Origin: Candidatus Dormiibacterota bacterium | Lineage (GTDB): Bacteria > Chloroflexota > Dormibacteria > CF-121 | Direction: 5' to 3' | Length of the DNA stretch: 64,000 bases | Assembly: GCA_035544955.1 (NCBI GenBank) | Contig: DASZZN010000028.1 | Coordinates: forward strand, 16,500-80,499 | Part shown: in pieces, positions 25,303-35,625 of the stretch | Position numbering within the stretch: position 1 is the first letter of the stretch | How the letters are laid out: every line of letters starts with the position of its first letter | Notes under the pieces: model-generated | What the model saw: the letters and a program-made list of their open reading frames with translations, nothing else | Told to the model about the DNA's origin: nothing | Databases searched by the model: none | Made by a program: the position numbers and the translations under genes

Positions 25303-26184
25303 TTAACTTGGCGCAAGGAAGTACACAGCGCGGATCGGCAGGAGTTGTTTATCTGACTCCGCAACCTTGTCAAAGTGCTTGATCCAAAGTCGGACGAGAT
25401 CATCGAGATGAATCACGGTGATATGGCGCTTCTCGTGACGAGCTTCCTCCTGGGCGTCACTGGTAAAGCCACCCGTCGAAACGAAGATTCCGACGTCGGT
25501 TTCTCCGATTGTGGACAGGAACGAACGGAGCTTATCGGCTGGCACTGGCGATTCTTGACGTTTTACCTGCACTTTGATGCGTGGCACCCTTGTTCCAAGT
25601 GGGTCACTAAAGGCGATAATGTCAACCCCTCGATCTGGCCCGGGCGGAGCCACGTGGAAAACGAAATAGTCCATGGCCCTCAAGAGCGCGGCAACCAAAT
25701 TCTGAAAATCGTACGGTGGCATTTTCTCCACGTATTCGCGGATTTGGGTTCGCGCGCTTTCCTCAGCCTCTTCAAGCACGACGGACGTCTCCACTTCGTC
25801 CGCTTCCGTTTCCTCGACATCGGGCGCTTTCGGCTGGGCTCCCTTCCAGGCCCGATACAAGCGCCAAGCCTCGTCGATGAATGCTTCTGGGGACGAGAAT
25901 TTCGCGTATGCCTCCTTACCTAGCGGGGTTACGGACCATCTCCCGTCGCCTTTCGCCAACCAGCCCGCCTTCACTGACGTAATGGTGCTGAAGCGGATGA
26001 CTTTTTCAAATCGACGTTGGCCAGGATTCTTTGGGTAGTCACTCTGTTCGAATGGAGTTGGGGGACGGACCGCTTCGACTCGGCGGAGGGCTTCCTGCGC
26101 CTGGAGGCCATTTGGTTCATCCAGCAGTACCTCAAAGACTGCTCGAACAAGCTCACCCTTGCGTCGTTTAGTGATTTCAGCCAT
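25303..26184 (-). CDS. Mrr-like type IV restriction endonuclease
   Basis: 293 aa. Residues 1-115 form a winged-helix Mrr_N-like domain (PGQRRFEKVIRFSTITSVKA, then GRWSVTPLGKEAY). An acidic linker (about 122-145) precedes the Mrr catalytic domain with Asp188 in PDRGVDIIA and QVK (206-208), the PD-(D/E)xK core. The Mrr family cuts modified DNA. A strong AGGAGGG precedes the ATG, 25 bp after the hsdR stop, so it belongs to the hsd operon. The N-terminal domain resembles the N-terminus of the McrB-like protein at 43285. Confidence 0.88.
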   Translation of the reverse strand: MAEITKRRKGELVRAVFEVLLDEPNGLQAQEALRRVEAVRPPTPFEQSDYPKNPGQRRFEKVIRFSTITSVKAGWLAKGDGRWSVTPLGKEAYAKFSSPEAFIDEAWRLYRAWKGAQPKAPDVEETEADEVETSVVLEEAEESARTQIREYVEKMPPYDFQNLVAALLRAMDYFVFHVAPPGPDRGVDIIAFSDPLGTRVPRIKVQVKRQESPVPADKLRSFLSTIGETDVGIFVSTGGFTSDAQEEARHEKRHITVIHLDDLVRLWIKHFDKVAESDKQLLPIRAVYFLAPS

Positions 26185-26209
26185 ACGATGCCCTCCTAAG
26201 CAGGGATCG

Positions 26210-29200
26210 TCACGCCGCCTCGGCGGACGAGCGGACGCGGTCTAAGATCGCGACAAGTTCCTCAACCTCTGCTTCGCTAAAGATTCCCTGCGGCCCCAAT
26301 GGCGCGATGTCCGTGAAGGGCGACTCGTAGAACCGTGCCGCGCTCACCACGCCCTGATTGGTGAGGTGCTCGATGATGAGGTTAACGAACTCAATCTGAT
26401 TTGCTGTGAGCGTTCGGCCTGCGATGAAATCTGCGAAGGCCTCATTAGCGGCGCCCTTGTCGAGTCCCACCAATCCTCGCACGAAGAGGCCAAGTCCGTG
26501 ACTGTCTTCCTTGGCCTTTGCGATGAGTTTGTAATCACCAATGCTACTCAGCGCCAACAAGGCCTCGAGGGACTGCAGATCCTTAGTCGTCAGTGGCTTA
26601 TTCATCCGGAGCCGGTGGATGGCGATGTTGTCATCGTGTTGGCGGACGAAGGCTCTCGCTTTCTCCCGGAAAGCGTCCATCGACAGCGTAGGAACGGCGT
26701 CCATTAGGACCAGTTCTATCGCCTCTCCAATTTCATCCTGGAAATCGGTGTAAATGGGCTTACGTCTGCTCTTCTCGATGAGACGGACAAGCGAGCGGAG
26801 CTTCTTGCGCGCATCCTCCAACATGGCGACGGTCGTGTCTTGCCACCATTCATCAGACTGCAGCTCCGAAATTAGCGGCAACTGCTCCCGGATCATCGGA
26901 ATGTTCCCCTGCTCTTCAAGCAGGCCGGCGATCTCGATGACCATCGTGCGCAGTCGGTCAAATGAGGGCTCGTGCCGAAGCACAGATAGCTGCAGTCGCA
27001 GCATCAACATGTCGAACCGCTTCGCCTCTTCGTCCTCGGGCTCAAGCTGGGAGGGTAAGCCGGCGATCTCCGTCGCAAGGATGTGGTGGTCTTCCTTGTC
27101 GAGCGTCTCCCAGGCCCCCGCGTTGGCGTACTTTTCGACAAGGCGTCGCTTCGGACGGACGATGAAGTTGTCAACATTCATCGCCGCCACCTGAGCGTGA
27201 AGAGAGACAGCGGTCTCCTGCCGCAGCGCCGGGTCAGCGCTGTCCCCATCGAGGGCGGCGATCAGTTCAAGACGGGTGGTGAATAGCTGTTTGCTGAGCG
27301 AATCACTGAGCCGCCCCTCGGTAGCAGGAAGGTTCTGGTGGAAAAATTCAAAATTAGCGCAGAAATCGAACACGTAAAAGCAGGTCTTGCTGTCTCCGGG
27401 ACCGAAAAGGTCGGGCCGCAAGCGGGTGCCTCTGCCCATCATCTGCCAAAACTTTGTCTTGGAATACACAGGCTTGAAAAACACCAGGTTAATGACATCG
27501 GGAATGTCGATGCCCGTGTCGAGCATGTCGACAGAGACAGCGATATGTGGCATCTTCCCCGTGGCCGAGAAGTCGTCGATGATTGTCTGTGCGTAGGTCA
27601 CGCCGTGGTGGATGGTGCGAGCGAAGGCACCCTTGTACTGCGGATAGTTGGCATCGAACCGCTCGATGATGAACTCCGCGTGGGCTTGATTCTTAGCAAA
27701 GATAATCGTTTTACCAAGGCGATCGCCTCCATTCACAGCGAGGCCGTTCAGCATGAGGTGCGCAAGGACCTTATCGACGGTGTCCTCGTTGAAGAGCCAA
27801 GCATTGAGCGCCGCCGGCTCCACGCGCGTTGGGATGTTGCCGTCCTCATCCCACTCCATAGCATCCCAGAGCTCCTTGTCCTCTTCGCTGAGATCCTTAT
27901 ATTCGATGCCTTGTCTCTGGAACTTGACCGGAACGCTTACAGCCCGCGGTGGTACAAGGAAACCGTCGTTGACTGCCTCCTCTAGTGAATAAGCGTCCGT
28001 CGGCACGCCGCGCTCGAGGTCAAACAGGCCGTAGGTGTTGACGTCTACCTCATCCTTGGGCGTTGCCGTCAGCCCCACGAGGAGACTGTCAAAGTATTCG
28101 AAAATTGCCCTGTACTTTTGGTAAACGGAGCGGTGCGCCTCGTCGATGACTACAAGGTCGAAATAGCCTGGACCAAAGCGCCGCCTTCCCTCCCGGATTT
28201 CGTTGATCAGACCCATCATCGAGGGATAGGTGGAGATATAGACCCGACCATCCTCGTTCTTATCCGTGACGAGATTGACAGGAACTGAAGACGGCAGATG
28301 ATTCTTAAACGCCCCGACAGCCTGGTTCACCAAGGCGATGCGATCGGCCAAGAAGAGCGCCCTCTTTGCCCAATTGCACCGGATCAGCAGGTCCACCAGG
28401 GCAATGATGGTGCGCGTTTTCCCCGCGCCTGTGGCCATAACCAGCAGCGCCTTGCGTTCACGGTCTCGTTCGAAGCTCTCCCCTATTCTGCGGATCGCCC
28501 GCTGCTGGTAGTAACGTTCGACGATCGCCCGGTTGATGTCCGCCGTTGCCAATGACCGCCGCGTCGAGCGTCGCTGGATCATGAGCTCCAGCTCGTCCTT
28601 GGTATAGAAGCCTTGGACCGAACGCGGCGCGTACATGACGTCGTCCCAGAGCCAATGCTCGTACCCGTTCGTGTAGAAGATCACAGGCCGCTGCCCAAAT
28701 TGAGACTCCAGGCAATCGGCGTAAAGCTTGGCTTGCTGCCGCCCGATCTTGGGATCCTTCCTAGTCCGCTTTGCCTCGACCAGCCCAAGCGGCCTTCCGT
28801 CGTCCCCCCAAAGAAGGTAGTCAACGAAGCCTCGCCCGCCCTTGGTTGGCATTCCGGTGACTTCGAACTCGCGGTCGCGAGGTTGGTCGAGCGGCCAACC
28901 AGCTTCGTGCAGCAGCAGGTCGATGAAGCGGTCACGGGTGTCGGCCTCTGAGTAGTCGTGGTCATCGGGCCGCTGCTCGTTCTTGCGCTTTGCCTCCACT
29001 ATCTCCGCACGCAGCTGCCTCAGCTCCGCATCGAGGTCTGTCTTGTCGGTAAGAAGCACGGTGAGCTTCTCGTCGCGCTCGGCGAGAGCCGCTTCTAGCG
29101 CCTGCAGCCTCACAGTGGTCTGGACGGGAATCGCGCTGCCCGAAGCTGGTAAAAGCGCCGGATCGAACGTCAGGCGAGGATCGGGCGTGGCACCGCGGGC

Positions 29201-29569
29201 ATAGGTGTGCGCCAGCCAATAGCAGACGTGGAAGAGCTCCTCGACAACTGCCATCGAAAGCGCCTCGGGAATACGACGGTGCTCGTGTACAGCCCGGTTC
29301 CCGATCTGTGCTATATAGCGAGCTTTTGTGAAGACCGCACCGCCGGCAATCTTCTTGAAGCTAGGGTCATGTATAAGAGCGCTGAGGTTGTCCTGATACG
29401 GCAGGTGCAGAGAGCTGTCCGCCTTGTAGGCCCAATGGACGACCAACTCAAGGGCGCGGCGGGCGTAGAAGCACGAGGTACGCGGATCGCGGCGCGCGTT
29501 TTCCTCGGCCTTGACGGCGGCCTCCTGGATGTCGGGCCACTCATGCACCAGGAAGGAGTAGTTGGTCAC
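26210..29569 (-). CDS. hsdR: Type I restriction enzyme R (motor/nuclease) subunit, EcoEI-like
   Basis: 1119 aa from a GTG at 29569, whose GTGA overlaps the hsdS stop; the open frame upstream belongs to another reading. Residues 1-110 form a DUF4145-like domain ([19 protein letters not shown]), a coiled coil follows (155-200), then the nuclease core (Asp250; EAK at 265-267). The SF2 helicase has Walker A ATGAGKT (379-385) and DEAH in VVIDEAHRS; helicase C and an EcoEI-type C-terminal domain follow. It translocates and cuts DNA lacking the methylation given by HsdM/HsdS. Confidence 0.93.
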   Translation of the reverse strand: MTNYSFLVHEWPDIQEAAVKAEENARRDPRTSCFYARRALELVVHWAYKADSSLHLPYQDNLSALIHDPSFKKIAGGAVFTKARYIAQIGNRAVHEHRRIPEALSMAVVEELFHVCYWLAHTYARGATPDPRLTFDPALLPASGSAIPVQTTVRLQALEAALAERDEKLTVLLTDKTDLDAELRQLRAEIVEAKRKNEQRPDDHDYSEADTRDRFIDLLLHEAGWPLDQPRDREFEVTGMPTKGGRGFVDYLLWGDDGRPLGLVEAKRTRKDPKIGRQQAKLYADCLESQFGQRPVIFYTNGYEHWLWDDVMYAPRSVQGFYTKDELELMIQRRSTRRSLATADINRAIVERYYQQRAIRRIGESFERDRERKALLVMATGAGKTRTIIALVDLLIRCNWAKRALFLADRIALVNQAVGAFKNHLPSSVPVNLVTDKNEDGRVYISTYPSMMGLINEIREGRRRFGPGYFDLVVIDEAHRSVYQKYRAIFEYFDSLLVGLTATPKDEVDVNTYGLFDLERGVPTDAYSLEEAVNDGFLVPPRAVSVPVKFQRQGIEYKDLSEEDKELWDAMEWDEDGNIPTRVEPAALNAWLFNEDTVDKVLAHLMLNGLAVNGGDRLGKTIIFAKNQAHAEFIIERFDANYPQYKGAFARTIHHGVTYAQTIIDDFSATGKMPHIAVSVDMLDTGIDIPDVINLVFFKPVYSKTKFWQMMGRGTRLRPDLFGPGDSKTCFYVFDFCANFEFFHQNLPATEGRLSDSLSKQLFTTRLELIAALDGDSADPALRQETAVSLHAQVAAMNVDNFIVRPKRRLVEKYANAGAWETLDKEDHHILATEIAGLPSQLEPEDEEAKRFDMLMLRLQLSVLRHEPSFDRLRTMVIEIAGLLEEQGNIPMIREQLPLISELQSDEWWQDTTVAMLEDARKKLRSLVRLIEKSRRKPIYTDFQDEIGEAIELVLMDAVPTLSMDAFREKARAFVRQHDDNIAIHRLRMNKPLTTKDLQSLEALLALSSIGDYKLIAKAKEDSHGLGLFVRGLVGLDKGAANEAFADFIAGRTLTANQIEFVNLIIEHLTNQGVVSAARFYESPFTDIAPLGPQGIFSEAEVEELVAILDRVRSSAEAA

Positions 29570-30753
29570 AGCTGTCCCACGAAGGCGCCGCGCTGGAGGG
29601 AATAAAAGAGAGAATCGAGCTGGATCATGCTTCTGCTGCCGAGAGCGCGTATGCGCTCTGTCTGCGCAGTCCGATCGACAAAGGCTGACTGCCAGTGCAT
29701 CGGCGGAAGCCGTAGCCGCATGCTTCGCAATTGGCCGAGGCTGAGATTCGTCACTGTGGCCGTGACCTGTGCGCCCCGCATTTGTCTCTGCGCGCTCGCA
29801 CTCATCAACCAGTACGCAAGAAATTCCCCAAGCACTCTGTCGCCGTTCGTGCGAATGATTGCAACCGCCTGATTGCAATTCATTTCGGCATATCTGTTCC
29901 CGACCAAGCCCACCCGGCCAACAGTGCCAGCAATGGAAATCAGAACGTCACCCGGCTTGATTATTGATCGCGCGAGTGTGAGATGCACATCGCGAGAAAT
30001 GTACCGGGCGTCGATCTTCTCGTCGACGCCACCTCCAAAGAGGTTGAGAACTCGGATGAACGGAATGCCTCGTGGCGCGAACGCGAATCCGAGAGTTGTT
30101 GGAGTGGTCCCCTTCGTGATAGTAGTTGCGAACTCCCCAACCGTGACGAGCGGCCATGAACCATGCTCGTACTTCTCGCCCCCAAACATCGTCCGGAAGA
30201 GTGAATGGTTTAGTCCGTCTAGCTGAACGAGACTCTTCCGACGCTTGGCCCGGAGGGCATCGGCTCGGTCGAGAATGTCGGCGATACGTCGCTGCTTCGG
30301 AAGGTCCGGTAGCGGCACCTCCAGCGAACGAAGTTTCTCTATCGGGAAATTGTCAGCTGTCGTGGCTCGAACCCACGTGAGGATGGTTGGCGCTGCTGCC
30401 CGCAGGAAGTGCGCGAGGTACTCGGGATCAACTTTTGGTCCGGCCGTCAATGCTTTCATATCCTGGTTCAGAGCCACTGGTACCCGATTGATGGCCACCG
30501 GGATGGAATGCTTCAACACACCCGAGCGAACGACGATCAGCACCGAGTTGGCCGGGACTAGCTTGGTCGCGCTTTCGCGTAGTCCAAGGTCCGTAATGCG
30601 GATCTGGCTGCCACTCAGGTGTGACGTCTTCATGTCCTTTGGCGTAACCCACGGGATGTCTCCCCCGAAATACGATGGGTTATCTCGTTGAGGGGTGCCG
30701 CCTCCGGCAATTGTCACGAGCTGACCCAGTGGGACCCAAGCCAAGTCGGTCAC
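29566..30753 (-). CDS. hsdS: Type I restriction-modification specificity subunit
   Basis: 395 aa; the GTG start overlaps the hsdM stop by 4 bp. Two target-recognition modules start with similar phrases: [20 protein letters not shown] at the N-terminus and [20 protein letters not shown] in the middle. Each ends with the conserved helix region ([20 protein letters not shown], and a shorter one at the C-terminus). It sets the DNA target of both modification and restriction. Two different half-domains imply a bipartite recognition site, which cannot be read from the sequence. Confidence 0.93.
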   Translation of the reverse strand: MTDLAWVPLGQLVTIAGGGTPQRDNPSYFGGDIPWVTPKDMKTSHLSGSQIRITDLGLRESATKLVPANSVLIVVRSGVLKHSIPVAINRVPVALNQDMKALTAGPKVDPEYLAHFLRAAAPTILTWVRATTADNFPIEKLRSLEVPLPDLPKQRRIADILDRADALRAKRRKSLVQLDGLNHSLFRTMFGGEKYEHGSWPLVTVGEFATTITKGTTPTTLGFAFAPRGIPFIRVLNLFGGGVDEKIDARYISRDVHLTLARSIIKPGDVLISIAGTVGRVGLVGNRYAEMNCNQAVAIIRTNGDRVLGEFLAYWLMSASAQRQMRGAQVTATVTNLSLGQLRSMRLRLPPMHWQSAFVDRTAQTERIRALGSRSMIQLDSLFYSLQRGAFVGQL

Positions 30754-32288
30754 CCTACCATCGCTTCTAGCTCGCTGAGGCCAGCCTGGATCTCCCCTTC
30801 AAGCTCCTGCAATTCGGCGATGATCTCGTTGGGCGGTCGGTGTTTCACCTCCTCTGGGATGACCTCTCGGTAGCGATTCACGCTTAGGTCGTATCCCTGC
30901 AAGGCGATCTGCGCCTTGGCCACGCAAAAACTCTGCTCGGCGCGAGTCCGCTCTACCTCTGTAGAGTCCCTCTTCCGCCATCGGGCTACCACGTCAGGCA
31001 GATTATTCTGGGCGTGCTCCTCAGCGGTAAGCGGCTGCCTGGGCGCAACGCCTAGTTTCTCCTCCGGAAGCAGGGGCGCTCGCTTGTCATCGAGAGACCA
31101 GCCGTCTGAACCAAGGTCGTAAAACCAGACATGGTCCGTACCGCCCGAGTCGGTCTTGGTGAACACCAGCACCGCGGTCGACACGCCTGCATATGGTCGG
31201 AACACGCCGCTAGGCAGCGAAATCACCGCCTCGAGCTTTTGATCCTCGACCAAGATTTTTTTTAGCGCCGTGTGCGCATTGCTGGACCCAAATAAGACCC
31301 CCTCGGGAACGATCACGGCGGCTCGTCCGCCTGGTTTGAGCAGTCGAAGGAATAAAGCGAGGAAGAGCAGCTCGGTCTTCCTGGTCTTGACGACAGCGAG
31401 CAGATCCTTGGCCGTGTTCTCGTAATCGAGCGATCCGGCGAAGGGCGGATTGGCGAGAACCAGCGTGTATTTCTCCTCCTCGCCGGCATGGTCCTGCGCC
31501 AGTGAATCCCGGTAGCGGATGTCCGGATTCTCGATCCCGTGGAGCAACATGTTCATGCTTCCGATCCGCAGCATCGTGTTGTCGAAATCGAAGCCGTGGA
31601 ACATGGTCTCGTGGAAGTGGGATCGCGGTTTCGCGTCCTGCAACATCTTCGGGTAAGCACGGCGCAGATACTCCCCGGCCGAGATCAGGAATCCGGCAGT
31701 GCCGCAGGCAGGATCGCAAATGATGTCCTTTGGCGTCGGCGCCACCAGTTCCACCATTAGCTGAATGATGTGTCGCGGCGTGCGGAACTGCCCGTTTTGC
31801 CCCGCCGTGGCGATCTTGCTAAGCATGTACTCGTACAGATCGCCCTTGGTGTCCCTATCCTCCATCGGGATGTCCGCGATGAGGTCAACCACCTTGGCCA
31901 GTAGTCCCGGCGTCGGGATGGTAAACCTGGCGTCCTTCATGTGTTGCGCGTAAGTCGAACCCTCGCCGCCCAAACCCCGAAGAAAGGGAAAGACGTGCTC
32001 GCCGACGATCGCGAACATCTCCTCGGGCGCTACGTGGCGAAATCGCGACCATCTGAGGTCGTTGTAGGAGCGCCCCCTCGGATCGTTCCCTTCGGAGAAG
32101 ATCCGCCTCTCTATCGGCTTCTTGAGCGTCCGCGCCTTGTTCTCCTCCAGAGTCTGTAGATCATCGAGACGCCGGAAGAAGAGCAGATAGGTGATTTGCT
32201 CGATGACCTCCAAGGGGTTTGAGATGCCGCCGGACCAGAAGGCGTCCCACAGCTTGTCGACCTGGCCCTTAAGCGGTCCGCCGATCAT
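30750..32288 (-). CDS. hsdM: Type I restriction-modification DNA N6-adenine methyltransferase
   Basis: 512 aa. An N-terminal HsdM_N helical domain (LWDAFWSGGISNPLEVIEQI) is followed by the SAM-binding motif ICDPACGTAGFLI and the catalytic NPPF in LANPPFAGS (gamma-type N6-adenine methylase). First gene of hsdM-hsdS-hsdR, with 4-bp overlaps at both junctions. It methylates the HsdS target for self-protection. Confidence 0.95.
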   Translation of the reverse strand: MIGGPLKGQVDKLWDAFWSGGISNPLEVIEQITYLLFFRRLDDLQTLEENKARTLKKPIERRIFSEGNDPRGRSYNDLRWSRFRHVAPEEMFAIVGEHVFPFLRGLGGEGSTYAQHMKDARFTIPTPGLLAKVVDLIADIPMEDRDTKGDLYEYMLSKIATAGQNGQFRTPRHIIQLMVELVAPTPKDIICDPACGTAGFLISAGEYLRRAYPKMLQDAKPRSHFHETMFHGFDFDNTMLRIGSMNMLLHGIENPDIRYRDSLAQDHAGEEEKYTLVLANPPFAGSLDYENTAKDLLAVVKTRKTELLFLALFLRLLKPGGRAAVIVPEGVLFGSSNAHTALKKILVEDQKLEAVISLPSGVFRPYAGVSTAVLVFTKTDSGGTDHVWFYDLGSDGWSLDDKRAPLLPEEKLGVAPRQPLTAEEHAQNNLPDVVARWRKRDSTEVERTRAEQSFCVAKAQIALQGYDLSVNRYREVIPEEVKHRPPNEIIAELQELEGEIQAGLSELEAMVG

Positions 32289-32316
32289 CGGCGCTTCCTT
32301 CCCATAATGACTTCAA

Positions 32317-33285
32317 TCATCGGTAGCGATTATGCCCGGGAGCGGCGAGAGCCTCAACTTGAGTCCCTTTTGCAAGGTATTGTTGGACGGCGCCACGGAT
32401 GTCCTCGTCTCGTACTATCGCAAGAAGCTCGATGACAGACTGCGCTGACTCAAAGTGCCTGTACGGCAGATGCCAGTCATTGAGGAAGATTGAGCACGCC
32501 TGGTATAAGATCAAAAGTCGGGCGAGCTTGTAGGATGTAACGCGATCGACCTGGTCAGGGTTTGATAGTAATGGCTCGATCTCCGCGATGGGCTCGCGCT
32601 CGCGCAGACTGCCAAGTTGGTCGCGAAATTCGCTCGCACTCATGCAAATCTCACCGCCCGAACTTCCGACAATGAGTAACTCAGCCCCTTCACGGAGGTT
32701 TCCGGCAAAGGCATGCGCCGTTGAATGCGTGTCGTCATATCCGGTGCCTGCAAAAGCTGCAGCATCAGTTAAGGACTTCTCGATCTGATGGCAATCGCGC
32801 AGAAAAGCGTATTCGTCCAACACTAGATCAGACAGGCTCTGATCTAAGTACGTCGTGCGTCGGCGCAGTAACTCGCGCCAGGTGAATGGTCTGAGTACCA
32901 ACCATATGAACGTCTGTTGGTAGTACCCGTGACGGGACGTCCAGCCTGGAGCTTGAGGATTCCCAAATAGGCTTCGAAGGCGATCGTTCAGGTCGTGCAC
33001 CGCTTCGATAATCTGGCCCTTTGCCGGCCCAACGTCGGCCCGGAAACGCTTAATTGCTTCCAGTTCGTACTGGCGCTTAGCCGTCTCACGCGCCTGTTCT
33101 CCCTCGGCACCAGTTTGTTTAAGGCGCGCTTTCAGATCCTGACGAGACTGCCGTACAGCCAAAACGTAGCTAGCGATACTTGAAATCAACGCGACAGAAA
33201 TAGCAGCCACCGCTCCGATGATCGCTGGAGCAATTCCACTGTCGCTGCCCGAGGTAGTCGCCGCTGATGCCGCCGCACCAATCAT
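32317..33285 (-). CDS. Membrane-anchored protein of unknown function
   Basis: 322 aa from the ATG at 33285. One hydrophobic helix near the N-terminus (about 17-43, IIGAVAAISVALISSIASYV) is followed by a basic amphipathic segment (RQSRQDLKARLKQ) and a cytoplasmic, mostly helical domain. No family recognised. It lies between the hsd operon (28 bp upstream of hsdM) and the 157-aa membrane protein, on the same strand; it may be read through into hsdM. Confidence 0.6.
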   Translation of the reverse strand: MIGAAASAATTSGSDSGIAPAIIGAVAAISVALISSIASYVLAVRQSRQDLKARLKQTGAEGEQARETAKRQYELEAIKRFRADVGPAKGQIIEAVHDLNDRLRSLFGNPQAPGWTSRHGYYQQTFIWLVLRPFTWRELLRRRTTYLDQSLSDLVLDEYAFLRDCHQIEKSLTDAAAFAGTGYDDTHSTAHAFAGNLREGAELLIVGSSGGEICMSASEFRDQLGSLREREPIAEIEPLLSNPDQVDRVTSYKLARLLILYQACSIFLNDWHLPYRHFESAQSVIELLAIVRDEDIRGAVQQYLAKGTQVEALAAPGHNRYR

Positions 33286-33325
33286 GACTGATAACGTCGA
33301 GCTGCGTGCGGTCGGGAAAGCAGCA

Positions 33326-33799
33326 TTATGGGAGGCCTCGGAGCAGCTCGCCGAGCCGCTCGTTCGCCGCGTCGAATGCTGCCCGCCTAGCATCGCTCGC
33401 GGGGACTGCCTGGTCAGCAGACTCCGGATGTGCCGCGGTCATGGCGGCTTCTTCGAATGCGGCAAGGAGGGTCCGCATCTTGTCGTCTGCGACACGCACC
33501 CGAACCATCTTCATGCCGATGACCGCATCCTCGAGTGCTTGGTCTTCCCGGAACAGCGTCTGCACGACGGGATGGGCTAGTGGCTGCAGCTGCATCGGAT
33601 TTGCTCGATAAGCAGCAGCAGATGCCCGCTCCAACTGCAGCATGCTGCCCTGGGCCGCAACTAGCGTCTCTCTCTCGGAGTCAGCTTGTCGGCGCAGGCG
33701 CTCCTTGCGACCGATCCGCACGTCATGAAACCAATCACCGAGCGGCCTTAGAAAGTAGCCAGCAACTGCCCCGAGCAGAGCACCTAGGCCCGTATCCAC
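33326..33799 (-). CDS. Small membrane-anchored hypothetical protein
   Basis: 157 aa. A short N-terminal hydrophobic segment (GALLGAVAGYFL) is followed by a basic, helical cytoplasmic part (IGRKERLRRQADSERETLVA). No family recognised. The ATG directly abuts the stop of the HTH gene upstream, so they are co-transcribed. The one-helix-plus-coil architecture is like that of the next gene downstream and of the pair at 35049-36267. Confidence 0.6.
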   Translation of the reverse strand: MDTGLGALLGAVAGYFLRPLGDWFHDVRIGRKERLRRQADSERETLVAAQGSMLQLERASAAAYRANPMQLQPLAHPVVQTLFREDQALEDAVIGMKMVRVRVADDKMRTLLAAFEEAAMTAAHPESADQAVPASDARRAAFDAANERLGELLRGLP

Positions 33800-34432
33800 C
33801 TAGGCTTTGGCAGCTGGTTTGCGCACGTACCTGTTGAGCAGCAGCGGACCGGCGATGCGCACAAGGCGCCCCTGCTCAGTGTCCGGTGGGTTGCTAGCCT
33901 CGGCCTTGAGGAGCCACTGCCTAATCGCCTGCACGGATGATGCGGAGGAGCGGTCCCCAATGGCGTCTCGAACCATGATGGCCACAACCTGAAAATCTTC
34001 ATTCGCTGAGTTGTAGACCTGAGCCGCCGACATGAACGGTTGGAGCTCTTGAAGCGTTCCCGGACTAGTAGCAGGCCTGTAGAAGCCTTGGACGTCGCGA
34101 AAATGCTCCGCTTCCTGAAACAGCCGGGTTGCTTCTTCACCTAATTCAACGCTCCGCTTCGCCATAGCCGCGTTGCTGAATCGGTCGCCATAATCCCTCG
34201 CTGCCTCCGCTGCTTGCGAGACTGCAACGGCCGCCCGGCTGAGGTGAGCCTTCAGCCCGCCGTACTCGGTCCAAAGGAAGGCCTCCACCTCTGCGCCGCG
34301 GACGCGGTACCCAGAGGTCCCACCCAGGTTGACGGCCGGTAGCTTTTGGTTCTTGATCCAGCGAAGGACCGTCACCTTGGTCAGCTTGAGTTTTTCGGCG
34401 ACCTCCTCGACCGTGAAAAATCGCTCGCTCAT
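33800..34432 (-). CDS. Excisionase-type (MerR-like) helix-turn-helix DNA-binding protein
   Basis: 210 aa. The N-terminal 55 residues (FFTVEEVAEKLKLTKVTVLR, then WIKNQKLPAVNLGG) are a HTH_17/excisionase domain with its beta-wing. The rest (about 70-210) is a helical domain with no clear family. A perfect 11-bp inverted repeat lies just upstream (34442-34496), a likely binding site for autoregulation. It is the first gene of a three-gene unit with two membrane proteins. Confidence 0.78.
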   Translation of the reverse strand: MSERFFTVEEVAEKLKLTKVTVLRWIKNQKLPAVNLGGTSGYRVRGAEVEAFLWTEYGGLKAHLSRAAVAVSQAAEAARDYGDRFSNAAMAKRSVELGEEATRLFQEAEHFRDVQGFYRPATSPGTLQELQPFMSAAQVYNSANEDFQVVAIMVRDAIGDRSSASSVQAIRQWLLKAEASNPPDTEQGRLVRIAGPLLLNRYVRKPAAKA

Positions 34433-34441
34433 AGGGAAAGA

Positions 34442-34496
34442 TCTTACCTAAAAGGACGACTAATCACAACAGGTAGATGCGATTGTTTAGGTAAGA
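34442..34496. promoter_or_regulatory. Inverted-repeat operator candidate of the HTH gene
   Basis: TCTTACCTAAA (34442-34452) and its exact reverse complement TTTAGGTAAGA (34486-34496) frame 33 bp that contain a third partial half-site (AGGTAGA near 34471). The first arm begins 10 bp before the HTH start codon. Confidence 0.55.
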
Positions 34497-34591
34497 GCTT
34501 GTTGATCCACCAATTCTCAAACAGCTTGCATGGGCCGCCGCGCGACGCAGGTCTAGGCCATGGGTGGTCGGCTTATCGGAAGCCGCCGCCG

Positions 34592-35032
34592 TCACTCGGC
34601 GCGCGGATTGTCCAGCCTCTCGAGCAGCTGGGCCGGGGACACTGATGTAATGCCACGTTCGGTCGCCCACTTCAGTACGCGACCCTTTTCGCAGGTCACG
34701 AAGAAATGCCGGCCACTGGCCTTGTGCGCCTCCAGGTGATCGGAGTCGATCTGGTCGGTTGATGGGTTTGGACTTGACGGAGCGGCCCAGGTATCGCCGC
34801 CATCCCACTTGCTGACACCCCAGCGGAATGGGGCACCGACCACGGGACGTGTGCGGAGGAACTCAGCAAGCTCGCCGACGGGCTCGGTCTTGGTGAGCTC
34901 GTGCTCCAGGCGCGTGGTTACCGCGACATCGAGTTCACCCTTCCGGGCACGCTCAAACAGCTCCCCCGCCATCGGGCAGTCTCCTTTCACCGCTCCGATC
35001 ACGACCGACGTATCGACGGTAATGGTGGTCAC
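34592..35032 (-). CDS. PIN-domain-like protein (putative ribonuclease)
   Basis: 146 aa from a GTG at 35032 (VTTITVDTSVVIGAVKGD). The start has the PIN beta1 Asp (VDTSVV), a later Glu in RLEHELTKT, and an acidic pair in STDQIDSDHLEAHKA followed by FFVTCEKGRVL, as in PIN nucleases. It may be a toxin or an RNA-processing enzyme. No antitoxin gene is directly adjacent; the neighbours are membrane proteins 16 bp upstream. Confidence 0.65.
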   Translation of the reverse strand: MTTITVDTSVVIGAVKGDCPMAGELFERARKGELDVAVTTRLEHELTKTEPVGELAEFLRTRPVVGAPFRWGVSKWDGGDTWAAPSSPNPSTDQIDSDHLEAHKASGRHFFVTCEKGRVLKWATERGITSVSPAQLLERLDNPRAE

Positions 35033-35048
35033 CCTGGTCCGGACGCTG

Positions 35049-35609
35049 TCACAGGTTTCTGTACCCACCGGGCAACTCGTTCGCCACCCAGCCCAGGACA
35101 ACAATGGCCCGTTCGGTCTTTGCCCGAGCGGCCTCGACGTTCTGCTGAGCGGGCTCTGGCGCAAAGTTCCCCCTTTGGGCAAACACTCGTGGCGCCCGCG
35201 CGTAAACGTATGCGGCCCGCACGTCGTCGCGGTCCGCTGGCTTGAGATGAAGTGCCAACAGCAGTTGATGGTCCCTGTACGTCTCGAATGCAAGCGATGC
35301 CGGGATCTCGTTGGTCATCTTCGCGATTTCGAGGATTGAGAGGTTCCCGCGGAGCTCGTCAAGAGCGAGAAGGGCAGCAGTCCTGAACCGCCGGTCTTCG
35401 GCCGCTTCCTCCCGACTCCGCTGACGCTCCTCGACGGCGTCGGCCGCTCGCTGCGCCTCTCGGGGTGACAACCACCCGGCGATGAGGACGGCGACGGCCG
35501 CCGCTGCCACGGCCCCAATCGCCGATATCAGGGTGCCCCAGGCGGTGACGACGTCTGTCCACTTGATGTCTTCAGCAACGAGCAGAGTCGAAGTCACGAA
35601 TGCTCTCAT
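35049..35609 (-). CDS. One-helix membrane protein of unknown function
   Basis: 186 aa from the ATG at 35609 (an in-frame ATG at 35684 would overlap the upstream gene). One hydrophobic helix (about 20-45, GTLISAIGAVAAAAVAVLIA) precedes a charged coiled segment (EERQRSREEAAEDRR) and a helical C-terminal domain. This type is common next to phage-related and defence genes. Family not recognised. Confidence 0.6.
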   Translation of the reverse strand: MRAFVTSTLLVAEDIKWTDVVTAWGTLISAIGAVAAAAVAVLIAGWLSPREAQRAADAVEERQRSREEAAEDRRFRTAALLALDELRGNLSILEIAKMTNEIPASLAFETYRDHQLLLALHLKPADRDDVRAAYVYARAPRVFAQRGNFAPEPAQQNVEAARAKTERAIVVLGWVANELPGGYRNL

Positions 35610-35625
35610 CAGGTAATCTGTTGCG

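Noticed and set aside
29556..29580. ACAGCTGT-containing sequence at the hsdS/hsdR junction similar to the regulatory palindrome
   Set aside because: It lacks the TGTC right half and lies in overlapping coding sequence.
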